Positions 1 to 5,516 of a DNA stretch of 8,832 nt are shown one piece after another. The stretch spans positions 1 to 8,832 of the forward strand of contig JBAQKV010000140.1 in the NCBI GenBank assembly GCA_049301335.1, read 5' to 3'. How positions within the stretch are numbered: the first letter of the stretch is position 1; the number at the start of each line of letters is the position of its first letter. The notes below the pieces were generated by a model. The model worked only from the letters and a program-made list of their open reading frames with translations, made no database searches and was not told the DNA's origin. Source of the DNA: JANJWP01 sp049301335 (GTDB taxonomy: Bacteria; Patescibacteriota; Gracilibacteria; BD1-5; UBA2023). The translations under genes and the position numbers were made by a program.

Positions 1-109
1 GACAATTCGCCCGGTCGCCGAAATAGGCGTAGTCGTACGCGGGGTAACGCTTGCGTAACTCTTCCAAAACGGTGAGTCCACCGATGCCGGAATCGAAAAA
101 TCCAATCAT
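1..109 (-). CDS. murI: Glutamate racemase, N-terminal fragment (gene runs off the window)
   Basis: Cytoplasmic enzyme that interconverts L- and D-glutamate to supply D-Glu for peptidoglycan. Only the first 36 codons are present. Reading from the ATG at 107-109 the protein begins MIGFFDSGIGGLTVLEELRK and continues RYPAYDYAYFGDRANC. The DSGIGG block near the N-terminus and YFGD...NC are hallmarks of the MurI family; the Asp of FFDSG and the Cys of the NC motif correspond to substrate-binding and catalytic positions in known racemases. The ATG is the only sensible start because family members begin just before this motif. No Shine-Dalgarno is present: the -10 box ends 6 nt before the ATG, so the transcript probably starts at or next to the A of ATG. 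It lies downstream of the pilin gene, separated from it by a terminator. Confidence 0.93.
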   Translation of the reverse strand, partial: MIGFFDSGIGGLTVLEELRKRYPAYDYAYFGDRANC

Positions 110-115
110 GGGCGG

Positions 116-143
116 AGTATACGGCAAGGCGGTTTCCGGGCAA
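116..143 (-). promoter_or_regulatory. murI promoter (TTGCCC-16-TATACT), predicting a leaderless mRNA
   Basis: On the minus strand a -35 TTGCCC (138-143) is followed by a 16-bp spacer and a -10 TATACT (116-121). Only six bases separate the -10 from the ATG, so initiation at the usual distance falls on the start codon itself. The -35 abuts the T-rich tail of the pilin terminator, so termination of one unit and initiation of the next are packed into about 60 bp. Confidence 0.6.
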
Positions 144-173
144 ACGAAAACCGCCCCGGCGAGGGGGCGGTTT
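141..173. repeat. 33-bp direct repeat, copy A (terminator sequence)
   Basis: Bases 141-173 match 1884-1916 except for two bases in the hairpin loop (GGC here, AAC there). The match includes non-stem flanking bases (CAAACGAAAA), so it exceeds what independent terminators would share. The two copies flank the pilin gene and its promoter in the same orientation. Confidence 0.85.
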
Positions 174-178
174 TTTTC
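141..178 (-). terminator. Intrinsic terminator downstream of the pilin gene (copy A of a 33-bp repeat)
   Basis: Stem CCGCCCC (151-157) pairs with GGGGCGG (164-170) around a six-base loop, extendable by A/T pairs on both sides. On the minus strand the stem is followed by TTTTCGTTTG, and it sits just after the pilin stop codon. The plus-strand side carries seven Ts, so it could also work in the other direction. Confidence 0.85.
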
Positions 179-179
179 T

Positions 180-1817
180 TTAGCGTACGTATACGTCGCC
201 TCTCAACACCGCGAAGGAACGGTGCGCCACGTATCCGAGCATGGCGTTCGAACTCAGGGTTTCGGAATAGTTTTCGTATCCCTTGAATCCGAGTCCTATG
301 GAATTTTGGAAATCGTAGAAATCACGGCCGACGAGACCGATGCGTACGCAAGCCGAATACGGGCGCGAAGTCGCGGGAGCGCACTGCGCCGAAAGGGAGA
401 TGCTGTTGATCGGTATGAGGTACGCGGGGTCGCTAGTGCCGCTCGTGGTGTACATCCGCATGGTTGAGAACGGCCATCCGGTCGAGGTAACCTGTGTCAT
501 CGTCCCCGTTTTCGCCGAAAGCAGGGAAGTGCTGCCGTGTTGGTATATCGACATGTTGTCGGTACCGCAATACGTCGAATCACCAGAACATCGGAACATC
601 ATTTTCTGAAACGGGACGGTCGCGGCCGCCGGAGTAACGACGTTCAGCGTCGTGTTCGTAGTCGGGTTTACGGTCGAAGGATTTTTCGCGGAATAGCTCC
701 AGGAGTCGTAATTGGGCGTATTTGATATCGTCGCGGATCCGAGTGAATTCCAGCCGCCTATGTTTTCCCGACTCATCATGATGAGCGTCCAGCCGCCTCA
801 ATCGGTCGTCATGTCGCAATACGTTTGGAACGGGGCGCTTCCTCCGGCGCCGTCAGGATCGATCAAGTATACCCCGTCGCCAGTCGATCATGCGTACGCC
901 TTGGGAGCGGGGACGCTCAAGTATCATTGGCAGGACGTCGCGTACGTTCCGTCTCACCAGCTCCTTCCGGTCCCGTCGTCCCCCGTGATTCCTATGGTCG
1001 AACACGAATTTCCGGAATATCCCGAAGCGCAAGAATACGTACAATTTCCCGGAACGGCGGAATACGTCCACTCTTGTCCTACGGAACTGGGGGATCCGAC
1101 GCTCGTAGCCCCCAGATTCGCGAAAGTCGGGACGGTGGCGCAGAATCCCGGAACGACGCCGCTTTTCAATCCATCTACCAGCGCGCCCGTAGCTGACGGC
1201 GATACCAAATCCCTAACCAGTCATGAGACCGATCCCGAAAGGTTCGCGGGATAATTGCCGGTAACGGTAGCGAATCCCGTTCCCTGGGAAACTCCGGCGA
1301 CCTGGAAGTACGAGGCCGTTCGTTTTTTTCAGGAACTCGAGTTCGTCGAATAATCCGCAGCGCCTACGGAAACGTATTTCGGGTCGTAAGCGGCGGAGAC
1401 GGAAAGCGTGTCGAAGACGCTGGATACTTTGAATTTTTCAGGGTTGAGCTTGAGTTTCGCGTAGTCGGGATTTCCCGCAGAATAGTTCGTTCATGCCGCG
1501 TTCCAATCTCCTCAAGTCAGCGCGACGGAAGTCCCGTCGACGAAAAAGAAAGCGCCGGTAAGTGCGGCGTTCACGTCGTGCACGACGTAGTATCTCGCGG
1601 AATTGTTCGTGATCGCCGCTTCTGCGGAAATGGCCGAATATACCGACCGTACGTTCGCCTTGTTCGCGGAATCCTTGGCGTCTTGGGAGTAACCCGAGAG
1701 CGCAATGAATCCCACGGTGGCGAGAATGGCGAGCACCGTTATTACGACGATGAGCTCCGCGAGCGTGAATCATGAGAATCGGACTTTCTTTCCGATTTTC
1801 TTTCCAGTGCGGTCCAT
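180..1817 (-). CDS. Type IV pilin-like surface protein with C-terminal fibrinogen-like domain; nine in-frame TGA codons read as glycine
   Basis: One 545-codon frame from ATG (1815-1817) to TAA (180-182), interrupted only by TGA, at codons 16, 102, 109, 163, 199, 288, 298, 310 and 340. Reading TGA as Gly gives a short basic leader (MDRTGKKIGKKVRFS), then G16|FTLAE: a class III/type IV prepilin peptidase site with Glu at +5, followed by the hydrophobic helix VVITVLAILATVGFIALSGY. The middle is rich in Ser, Thr, Gly and Asn; a cysteine cluster CTYSCASGYSGNSC lies at about 259-272. Residues about 296-345 read SCQGYLSV...DGVYLIDPDG...YCDMTTDGGGWTLI, the N-terminal signature of fibrinogen-like domains, which continues to the C-terminus. 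Likely a secreted or pilus-displayed adhesin. Known biology: UGA is Gly in Gracilibacteria and Absconditabacteria. A standard-code caller would break it into three pieces, at about 180-779, 957-1208 and 1515-1736. No Shine-Dalgarno is visible. Its binding target is unknown. Confidence 0.93.
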
Positions 1818-1844
1818 AAACGTTTGGATGGAGATATTTGACGT

Positions 1845-1872
1845 ATTGTAAACATATGTACGCGGTTCGCAA
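1845..1872 (-). promoter_or_regulatory. Pilin gene promoter (TTGCGA-16-TACAAT)
   Basis: The minus strand carries a -35 TTGCGA (1867-1872), a 16-bp spacer and a -10 TACAAT (1845-1850). This predicts a 5' UTR of about 20 nt before the ATG at 1817. The leader holds no AAGGAG-like sequence. The promoter lies between the upstream terminator repeat and the gene, so the pilin is its own transcription unit. Confidence 0.6.
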
Positions 1873-1876
1873 ATTA

Positions 1877-1916
1877 TAGGAAACAAACGAAAACCGCCCC
1901 AACGAGGGGGCGGTTT
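1877..1916 (-). terminator. Intrinsic terminator of the secD operon (copy B of the 33-bp repeat)
   Basis: Stem AAACCGCCCC (1891-1900) pairs with GGGGCGGTTT (1907-1916) around a six-base loop. On the minus strand it is followed by CGTTTGTTT. It lies 16 bases past the stop codon of the 97-residue gene at 1932. Confidence 0.87.
1884..1916. repeat. 33-bp direct repeat, copy B (terminator sequence)
   Basis: Same sequence as 141-173 with two loop differences, same orientation. Together the copies bound a 1.7-kb segment holding only the pilin gene and its promoter. Confidence 0.85.
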
Positions 1917-1931
1917 CATTCGTTCGTACGG

Positions 1932-2225
1932 TTATTTCCCGAATCCTTCGACACCCGGCATTTCGTTACGGAGTTTCGCGCGTACGCGCAGAATGCTCGG
2001 CGGCATGAGCGCGTTTTCTACGAACACGCTGCCGGTAAGCATTTCGGTACGGTAGAGTTCGGCGTTGGGGGCCACGATGGCCGTGAGGGTGTCGTAGCCG
2101 ATGCTTATTCCCCGGCGTTCGGCCTCGTCGCGCACGGCGAAGACGATTTCGGAGGTGGGGGTGAGGGTTCCGGCTTCTTGCGAGAGGCGTCCGCCGTACT
2201 TTCCCGTTTCTACGTTCGGTTTCAT
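1932..2225 (-). CDS. Unknown 97-residue protein encoded downstream of secD
   Basis: Starts with ATG at 2223-2225, five bases after the secD stop, and ends with TAA at 1932-1934. It is therefore probably cotranscribed and perhaps translationally coupled with secD; there is no Shine-Dalgarno of its own. The product begins MKPNVETGKYGGRLSQEAG and shows no signal peptide, membrane segment or cysteine. It appears to be a small soluble alpha/beta protein with a run of charged and Val/Ile segments (EIVFAVRDEAERRG, RVRAKLRNEM). I do not recognise the family. Position after secD is where secF or yajC often sit, but it resembles neither, since it lacks membrane helices. A role in export is only a guess from linkage. 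Its composition is similar to secD and it is followed by a strong terminator, which supports its being a real gene. Confidence 0.75.
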   Translation of the reverse strand: MKPNVETGKYGGRLSQEAGTLTPTSEIVFAVRDEAERRGISIGYDTLTAIVAPNAELYRTEMLTGSVFVENALMPPSILRVRAKLRNEMPGVEGFGK

Positions 2226-2230
2226 GGAAA

Positions 2231-3967
2231 TTATTTCTTGAGGCCTACGAATTTTCCTTCGCGACCCTCGTACGACTGTCCGAAGAAGAGGATGAGGATG
2301 CGGGAAATCCACATCGCGGTGAAGAGCGAGAGGACGATACCGAGCCCGAGCATGAGCCCGAAGCCCTTGATGAGGGAAACGCCGAAGATGTAGAGGATGA
2401 TCGCGGAAGTGAGCGAAGTGATGTGGGAGTCCCAAATCGCGGTCCACGACTTTTCGAAGCCGGTGACGATCGCGCGCTGGAGGTCGGCACCTTCGCGGAG
2501 GGCTTCCTTGGTGCGTTCGAAGATGAGGACGTTCGCGTCGATCGCGAGACCGATGGAAAGGACGATACCCGCGATGGAAGCGAGCGTGAGGACGATCCCG
2601 AAGAATTTCACGAGCGCGAGGAGGATGAGTCCGTAGATGACGAGCGCGAGGCCGGCGAGAAGGCCGGAAACGTGGTAGATGAGGACGAGGAACACGACGA
2701 TGGCGGCGAGGCCGATAATACCTGCCTTGATGATGACGTCGAGGGAGTCCCCGCCGATCTTCGCGTCGATGGCGCGTTCGCTGGTGAGGTAGATCGGTGC
2801 CGGAACGATACCGGTGTTGATGTCGTTGGCGAGCTTCTTGGCGCTTTCCGGAGTGTAGTTGCCGGTGATGACGGCCTTACCGTCGGTGATGGCGGTCTGG
2901 ACGACCGGATCGGTGAGCAATTCCCCGCCTACGAAGATGGCGAGCTGCTTTCCGACCATGCGCTTGGTGAGTTCTCCGAAGATTTTGGCTCCTTCGTCGT
3001 TGAAGAGGAGTTCGATCTGCGGCTGGTAGCTCTGGTTGAAGGTGGTGGAAGCCTTGGTGAGGTAGCGCTCGTCGAGAGCCTTGCCGTCGGCGGTCTTCGC
3101 GGGGGTCCAAGCGGACGGCTTTTCGCTGACGAAGATGGCCTCGTAGTCTACGGTCTTTCCGGTTCCGGTGCCCGAAACTTTGGAAACCTTCACGACGGAG
3201 AATCCCTTTTCTCCGGCTACGGTACCGACCTTGCCGTCTTCGCCCATGCTGAGGGTTCCTCCCTTCTGCGAAGCGACGGCTCCGGTGACCTTCGGTTCGG
3301 TCGCGCCGGTTACGTCGGCGAGGGCGAACTGGGCCGGAAGCTCTTCGACGGTCGAGGAGCCGGAAGCGTATTCGACGTTTTCGTACCCGTCGCGGAACTT
3401 CTTGCCGATCACGGAGAAATCCTTGGCGGCGGCGGCTTCCTTGGCGGCGGTTTCGGCGATGGTCTTGCGTTCGGCACGGTCGGCGTCGGTGATGACGGTC
3501 TTCATCTCCTTGAATTCGAGACGGACGACCTTGCCGATGGTTTCCTTCGCCTTGGCGATGTATTCGGAATTTTTCGCCTTCTTTTCGTCGTCGGTGAGGT
3601 TTTCGTTCCCGAAATTCTGGGTCGGGATCTGGACGACGATGTGCTGTTCGCCTCCGTAGGAAGCGGTCTGGATGGTCGGTTCGGCGGTTCCGAGCGAGTT
3701 TACGCGCTTTTCGACGATGGACTTGAGGCCTTCTACGACGTTCTTTTCGTTATAGTCGCCACCCTTTTTCTTCGCCTCTTCGAGGTCGATCTTATAGTCG
3801 AGTTCGACGCCGCCGTGAAGGTCGAGGCCGAGCTTGTATTCTCCGTTGTCGAACGGCATCGGGATGCCGTGCGCCTTCCACGGGAAAGCGTACGCGAGGG
3901 AAGTGATCGCGAGGACGGCTACTACGGCGAGGCGGGTGCCGAGTCCTTTCGGGGTTTCTTTGGACAT
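2231..3967 (-). CDS. secD: Protein translocase subunit SecD
   Basis: SecD works with SecF in the inner membrane, using the proton gradient to pull proteins released from SecYEG. 578 residues, ATG at 3965-3967, TAA at 2231-2233. TM1 spans about 13-29. LGLDLHGG (46-53) is the conserved first motif. The periplasmic P1 head runs through KALDERYLTKASTTFNQ (about 296-312) and the segment GEL...VQTAITDGKAVITG. The C-terminal bundle (about 409-562) has five hydrophobic helices and the family motif GLAIDANVLIFERTKE (473-488). Residues about 155-283 look like an extra insert in P1, with DFSVIGKKF, ELPAQF and GEKGFSVVKVSKV recalling parvulin-type isomerase domains; this is inference from pattern only. 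No secF follows. The 5' UTR of about 45 nt lacks a Shine-Dalgarno. It contains no in-frame TGA. Confidence 0.96.
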   Translation of the reverse strand: MSKETPKGLGTRLAVVAVLAITSLAYAFPWKAHGIPMPFDNGEYKLGLDLHGGVELDYKIDLEEAKKKGGDYNEKNVVEGLKSIVEKRVNSLGTAEPTIQTASYGGEQHIVVQIPTQNFGNENLTDDEKKAKNSEYIAKAKETIGKVVRLEFKEMKTVITDADRAERKTIAETAAKEAAAAKDFSVIGKKFRDGYENVEYASGSSTVEELPAQFALADVTGATEPKVTGAVASQKGGTLSMGEDGKVGTVAGEKGFSVVKVSKVSGTGTGKTVDYEAIFVSEKPSAWTPAKTADGKALDERYLTKASTTFNQSYQPQIELLFNDEGAKIFGELTKRMVGKQLAIFVGGELLTDPVVQTAITDGKAVITGNYTPESAKKLANDINTGIVPAPIYLTSERAIDAKIGGDSLDVIIKAGIIGLAAIVVFLVLIYHVSGLLAGLALVIYGLILLALVKFFGIVLTLASIAGIVLSIGLAIDANVLIFERTKEALREGADLQRAIVTGFEKSWTAIWDSHITSLTSAIILYIFGVSLIKGFGLMLGLGIVLSLFTAMWISRILILFFGQSYEGREGKFVGLKK

Positions 3968-4019
3968 GGGGTGTGGATAAGGGATTTTTGGCGCGGTTTG
4001 CCACCGCGAAATCGCGCGG

Positions 4020-4047
4020 ATTATAGGAAGAACGGCCGTTTTGGCAA
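4020..4047 (-). promoter_or_regulatory. secD promoter (TTGCCA-16-TATAAT)
   Basis: The -35 is TTGCCA (4042-4047), the spacer is 16 bp and the -10 is a perfect TATAAT (4020-4025). It lies just downstream of the terminator at 4070-4104, so secD starts a fresh transcription unit. Confidence 0.72.
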
Positions 4048-4069
4048 ACGGAATGGGCTTCCGAAGCCA

Positions 4070-4104
4070 TAAGAAAACCCCAGTCCGGTGGATTGGACTG
4101 GGGT
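4070..4104 (-). terminator. Strong intrinsic terminator ending the 52-codon ORF / structured RNA transcript
   Basis: A perfect 10-bp stem, ACCCCAGTCC (4077-4086) with GGACTGGGGT (4095-4104), encloses an eight-base loop. On the minus strand it is followed by TTTTCTTA. No ORF ends close to it, so the transcript it closes has either a long 3' UTR or a non-coding RNA. Confidence 0.88.
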
Positions 4105-4359
4105 CGGTCCTGCGGTCAGGCAGGTTTTAGCGACTCTTTCGCATACCTTGTTCGGCGCGATGCCGACCGAAGAAGCTCGGAGTTCGCCGTCCGTCACCCG
4201 TGGGGTGCGGACCGTATGGCCTTACGGCCGGTTTTCGGTTTAGGAGCCGAAACTCACGGGGCCTCGAAGTGGTTCGCTTGGAACGTTCGCGGTGCCGGAG
4301 GACGGGGGAGTCTCCGGCGGTCGGTCCCGATTTGCCGAATTGTGTAAAGAACGTGGCCG
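4077..4359 (-). ncRNA. Candidate structured RNA or structured 3' UTR, identity unknown
   Basis: About 280 bases without a convincing gene, ending in a strong minus-strand terminator. Perfect hairpins are dense. In plus coordinates they are CCGGAG/CTCCGG (4295-4317), TTTCGG/CCGAAA (4233-4252), GGCC-TTAC-GGCC (4218-4229; GUAA tetraloop on the minus strand), GTCCG/CGGAC enclosing CACCC/GGGTG (4189-4212), GCGA/TCGC (4130-4142) and CCTGC/GCAGG (4109-4124). The GNRA loop and the terminator favour the minus strand as the RNA. I looked for RNase P (GAGGAAAGUC), SRP domain IV, tmRNA T-arm and 5S signatures and found none. No independent promoter was seen, so it may be cotranscribed from 4604-4631 with the 52-codon ORF. 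If UGA is read as Gly, part of it (to TAA at 4240) would be coding. Confidence 0.4.
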
Positions 4360-4518
4360 TCAGATGCCCGGCTTGGCCTGCTGGTCGCCGGAACCGGCAC
4401 CGATGCCTTCGACGGCCTTGGGCAGCTTGTCATTGCTCGAGCCGCCCCCGATATCGGCCGGCTCGGTAGTGCCGCCGCCGATTCCGTAGAACTTGATCCA
4501 ACTCGGATCGCGCTTCAT
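4360..4518 (-). CDS. Small unknown 52-residue ORF with strong Shine-Dalgarno, ending in TGA
   Basis: ATG at 4516-4518 is preceded by AAGGAG (4526-4531) at 7-nt spacing and by a good promoter, so translation initiation is credible. The product starts MKRDPSWIKFYGIGGGTTEP and continues as a Gly/Ser/Asp-rich, probably disordered tail ending QQAKPGI. There is no signal peptide, Cys pair or membrane helix. It ends at TGA (4360-4362). If UGA were glycine here the frame would run on to TAA at 4240-4242, giving 92 residues with a Pro/Ser/Arg-rich tail overlapping the structured RNA region. I do not recognise a family. The short aromatic head and glycine-rich body could suit a small secreted peptide or peptide precursor, but nothing shows that. 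The extended N-terminus possible at 4626 lacks a start context and crosses the promoter. Confidence 0.55.
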   Translation of the reverse strand: MKRDPSWIKFYGIGGGTTEPADIGGGSSNDKLPKAVEGIGAGSGDQQAKPGI

Positions 4519-4525
4519 GGTATTT

Positions 4526-4531
4526 CTCCTT
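4526..4531 (-). promoter_or_regulatory. Shine-Dalgarno AAGGAG that fixes the start of the 52-codon ORF
   Basis: AAGGAG lies 7 nt upstream of the ATG at 4518. It decides for this ATG over the longer in-frame ORF that begins upstream, which has no such site. Confidence 0.75.
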
Positions 4532-4603
4532 CCGTTTCGGTTGGTGGACGATTTGTTTTCGAATCCGCTCGGGCGTTTTGGAGGCGCCTTCGCGAACGGG
4601 TCG

Positions 4604-4631
4604 TTTATACGGATGCGAAGCCGCAAGTCAA
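4604..4631 (-). promoter_or_regulatory. Promoter of the 52-codon ORF / structured RNA unit (TTGACT-16-TATAAA)
   Basis: The -35 TTGACT (4626-4631) and -10 TATAAA (4604-4609) are 16 bp apart, placed 12 bases after the TGA of the upstream 190-residue gene. Its position argues that this stretch is intergenic and that the TGA at 4643 really ends translation. Confidence 0.72.
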
Positions 4632-4642
4632 GAACGGACGGT

Positions 4643-5215
4643 TCATGCGGCTTTCGCCAGATCGCCGGCGTCTTGGGGGAACGACAGGATGCGGATGCCT
4701 TCGCTCAGTTTGGCGATGAGGAAGAACTTCGCCGCGGCCTGCTGCGCGTAGATTCCGTAATCGGTTTTGCTCGGGGGTCGCTTCCCACCTAGGCCTATCG
4801 CCATTTCCGAGAATTTGCCCGCCCAGAATTTCCGATCCGGATTGGCGGACGCCCAGTCGGGAAGTTTCCTTCCTTCCTCGGCCAACGCCTGCACGGCTTC
4901 GAACATTTCGCGCTTCAACCGTTCCAGACACAGGTTCGCGTCGTCGACCCCGATGGCGAGCCTGCCGAGGGGGACGGTGATCCCGTGTTTTTCGGACAGT
5001 CCGCCTTCGCCCGGGACGATCTTGAACATCGTCTCGTATTCGCCGCCGGAGAGCCATTTGCATTCGATCGTATGGAAGACCGGGTGGAAGAGGATCACGG
5101 CGCTATGGTCGATGCTTTCGAGTGCCGCAAGTACCGGATAGCACGGCGAATCGCGGAAGCTTTCCGCGCGGCAGGGGATGGAAAGGCCCAGTTCGTCGGG
5201 TTTCTGAAGAATCAT
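4643..5215 (-). CDS. Unknown 190-residue soluble protein, ending in TGA
   Basis: ATG at 5213-5215 is preceded by AAGGAG (5222-5227) at 6-nt spacing and by a TTGACA promoter. The product begins MILQKPDELGLSIPCRAESF and has no signal peptide or membrane helix. It has a hydrophobic beta-rich stretch (HSAVILFHPVFHTIECKW, about 37-54), a helical segment rich in Glu/Leu/Arg (about 94-116), a WASANPDRKFWAGKF motif (about 120-134) and ends FFLIAKLSEGIRILSFPQ...AKAA. I do not recognise the family. It ends at TGA (4643-4645) with another in-frame TGA five codons later inside the next promoter, so read-through as Gly looks unlikely. Codon choice (CTG, AGG, one CTA) is looser than in groEL or secD. Acquisition from a standard-code donor, or simply low expression, would both fit. 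Confidence 0.78.
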   Translation of the reverse strand: MILQKPDELGLSIPCRAESFRDSPCYPVLAALESIDHSAVILFHPVFHTIECKWLSGGEYETMFKIVPGEGGLSEKHGITVPLGRLAIGVDDANLCLERLKREMFEAVQALAEEGRKLPDWASANPDRKFWAGKFSEMAIGLGGKRPPSKTDYGIYAQQAAAKFFLIAKLSEGIRILSFPQDAGDLAKAA

Positions 5216-5221
5216 CGCTTA

Positions 5222-5227
5222 CTCCTT
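5222..5227 (-). promoter_or_regulatory. Shine-Dalgarno AAGGAG of the 190-residue gene
   Basis: AAGGAG is 6 nt upstream of the ATG at 5215 and fixes the start codon. The chaperonin, secD and pilin genes have nothing comparable. Confidence 0.8.
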
Positions 5228-5248
5228 GTGTATGTGTTTGACCGAGGA

Positions 5249-5276
5249 TTGATACTTACGATTCGGTAAATGTCAA
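5249..5276 (-). promoter_or_regulatory. Promoter of the 190-residue gene (TTGACA-16-TATCAA)
   Basis: The -35 is a perfect TTGACA (5271-5276), the spacer is 16 bp and the -10 is TATCAA (5249-5254). The predicted leader is about 27 nt and includes the Shine-Dalgarno. Confidence 0.62.
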
Positions 5277-5295
5277 ACATGACCGGGGGACGCAT

Positions 5296-5330
5296 GAAAA
5301 AGACCCCGCGACTCACGTCGGTAGGGGTCC
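5296..5330 (-). terminator. Intrinsic terminator of the small RNA gene
   Basis: Outer stem GACCCC (5302-5307) with GGGGTC (5324-5329) encloses an inner stem CGAC/GTCG (5309-5320). On the minus strand the inner loop is a GUGA tetraloop and the stem is followed by five Ts. No ORF ends upstream of it, which points to a non-coding transcript. Confidence 0.88.
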
Positions 5331-5510
5331 TTACCTCAGGAGGCCATCCCCGAGGATTTGCGCCCGGCGCAAGGCTTGATCAGCCAGGTGCTTCGGCGCG
5401 GCCGTTTTCGGAAGTAGTGCACTTTCGCATCTCCTTGGAGAACGTTGGTTTTCACTGGCTGCCGATCTTCCGATCGGCGAGGGATTGCTCCTTTGTCCGA
5501 GTGGGAAGAT
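5297..5510 (-). ncRNA. Probable small non-coding RNA (about 214 nt), family unknown
   Basis: A complete transcription unit without a convincing ORF: a near-consensus promoter at 5517-5544, then about 214 nt, then a GUGA-capped terminator. Inside are a perfect hairpin GCCGATC-GGAA-GATCGGC on the minus strand (5461-5478, GNRA-type loop), a long-range stem CAGCCAG/CTGGCTG (5381-5387 with 5455-5461, sharing one base with the hairpin) and a hairpin TTGCGC/GCGCAA (5358-5372). Bases near the two ends (CUCGG near 5' and CUGAG just before the terminator) can also pair. Size and promoter strength would suit a housekeeping RNA such as 6S. However, I could not find the 6S long-rod layout, SRP domain IV, an RNase P core or tmRNA marks. 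It lies between the asparaginase-like gene and the 190-residue gene, all on the minus strand. Confidence 0.65.
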
Positions 5511-5516
5511 GCGTAA

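Noticed and set aside
180..1817. Pilin region as a pseudogene or as several separate small genes
   Set aside because: All interruptions are TGA, none TAA or TAG, no frameshift, and motifs continue across every TGA with Gly at the missing position.
180..1817. UGA decoded as Trp (mycoplasma-type code) or as selenocysteine
   Set aside because: TGA falls on the invariant Gly of G|FTLAE and DGGGW. The gene uses TGG for Trp (GGWT, GGWN), and nine Sec codons without selenoprotein motifs are implausible.
1438..1902. 154-codon minus-strand ORF overlapping the pilin N-terminus
   Set aside because: A different frame from the prepilin signature; Arg-rich shadow sequence that runs through the pilin promoter.
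2423..4072. 549-codon plus-strand ORF antisense to secD
   Set aside because: Asp/Glu/Gly-rich composition is the reverse complement of secD's codon use. SecD motifs on the minus strand are decisive.
4077..4359. RNase P RNA, tmRNA, SRP RNA or 5S rRNA
   Set aside because: The conserved core strings of each (GAGGAAAGUC, T-arm GUUCGA, GGAAG/AGCAGC domain IV loop, 5S loop pattern) were looked for on both strands and not found.
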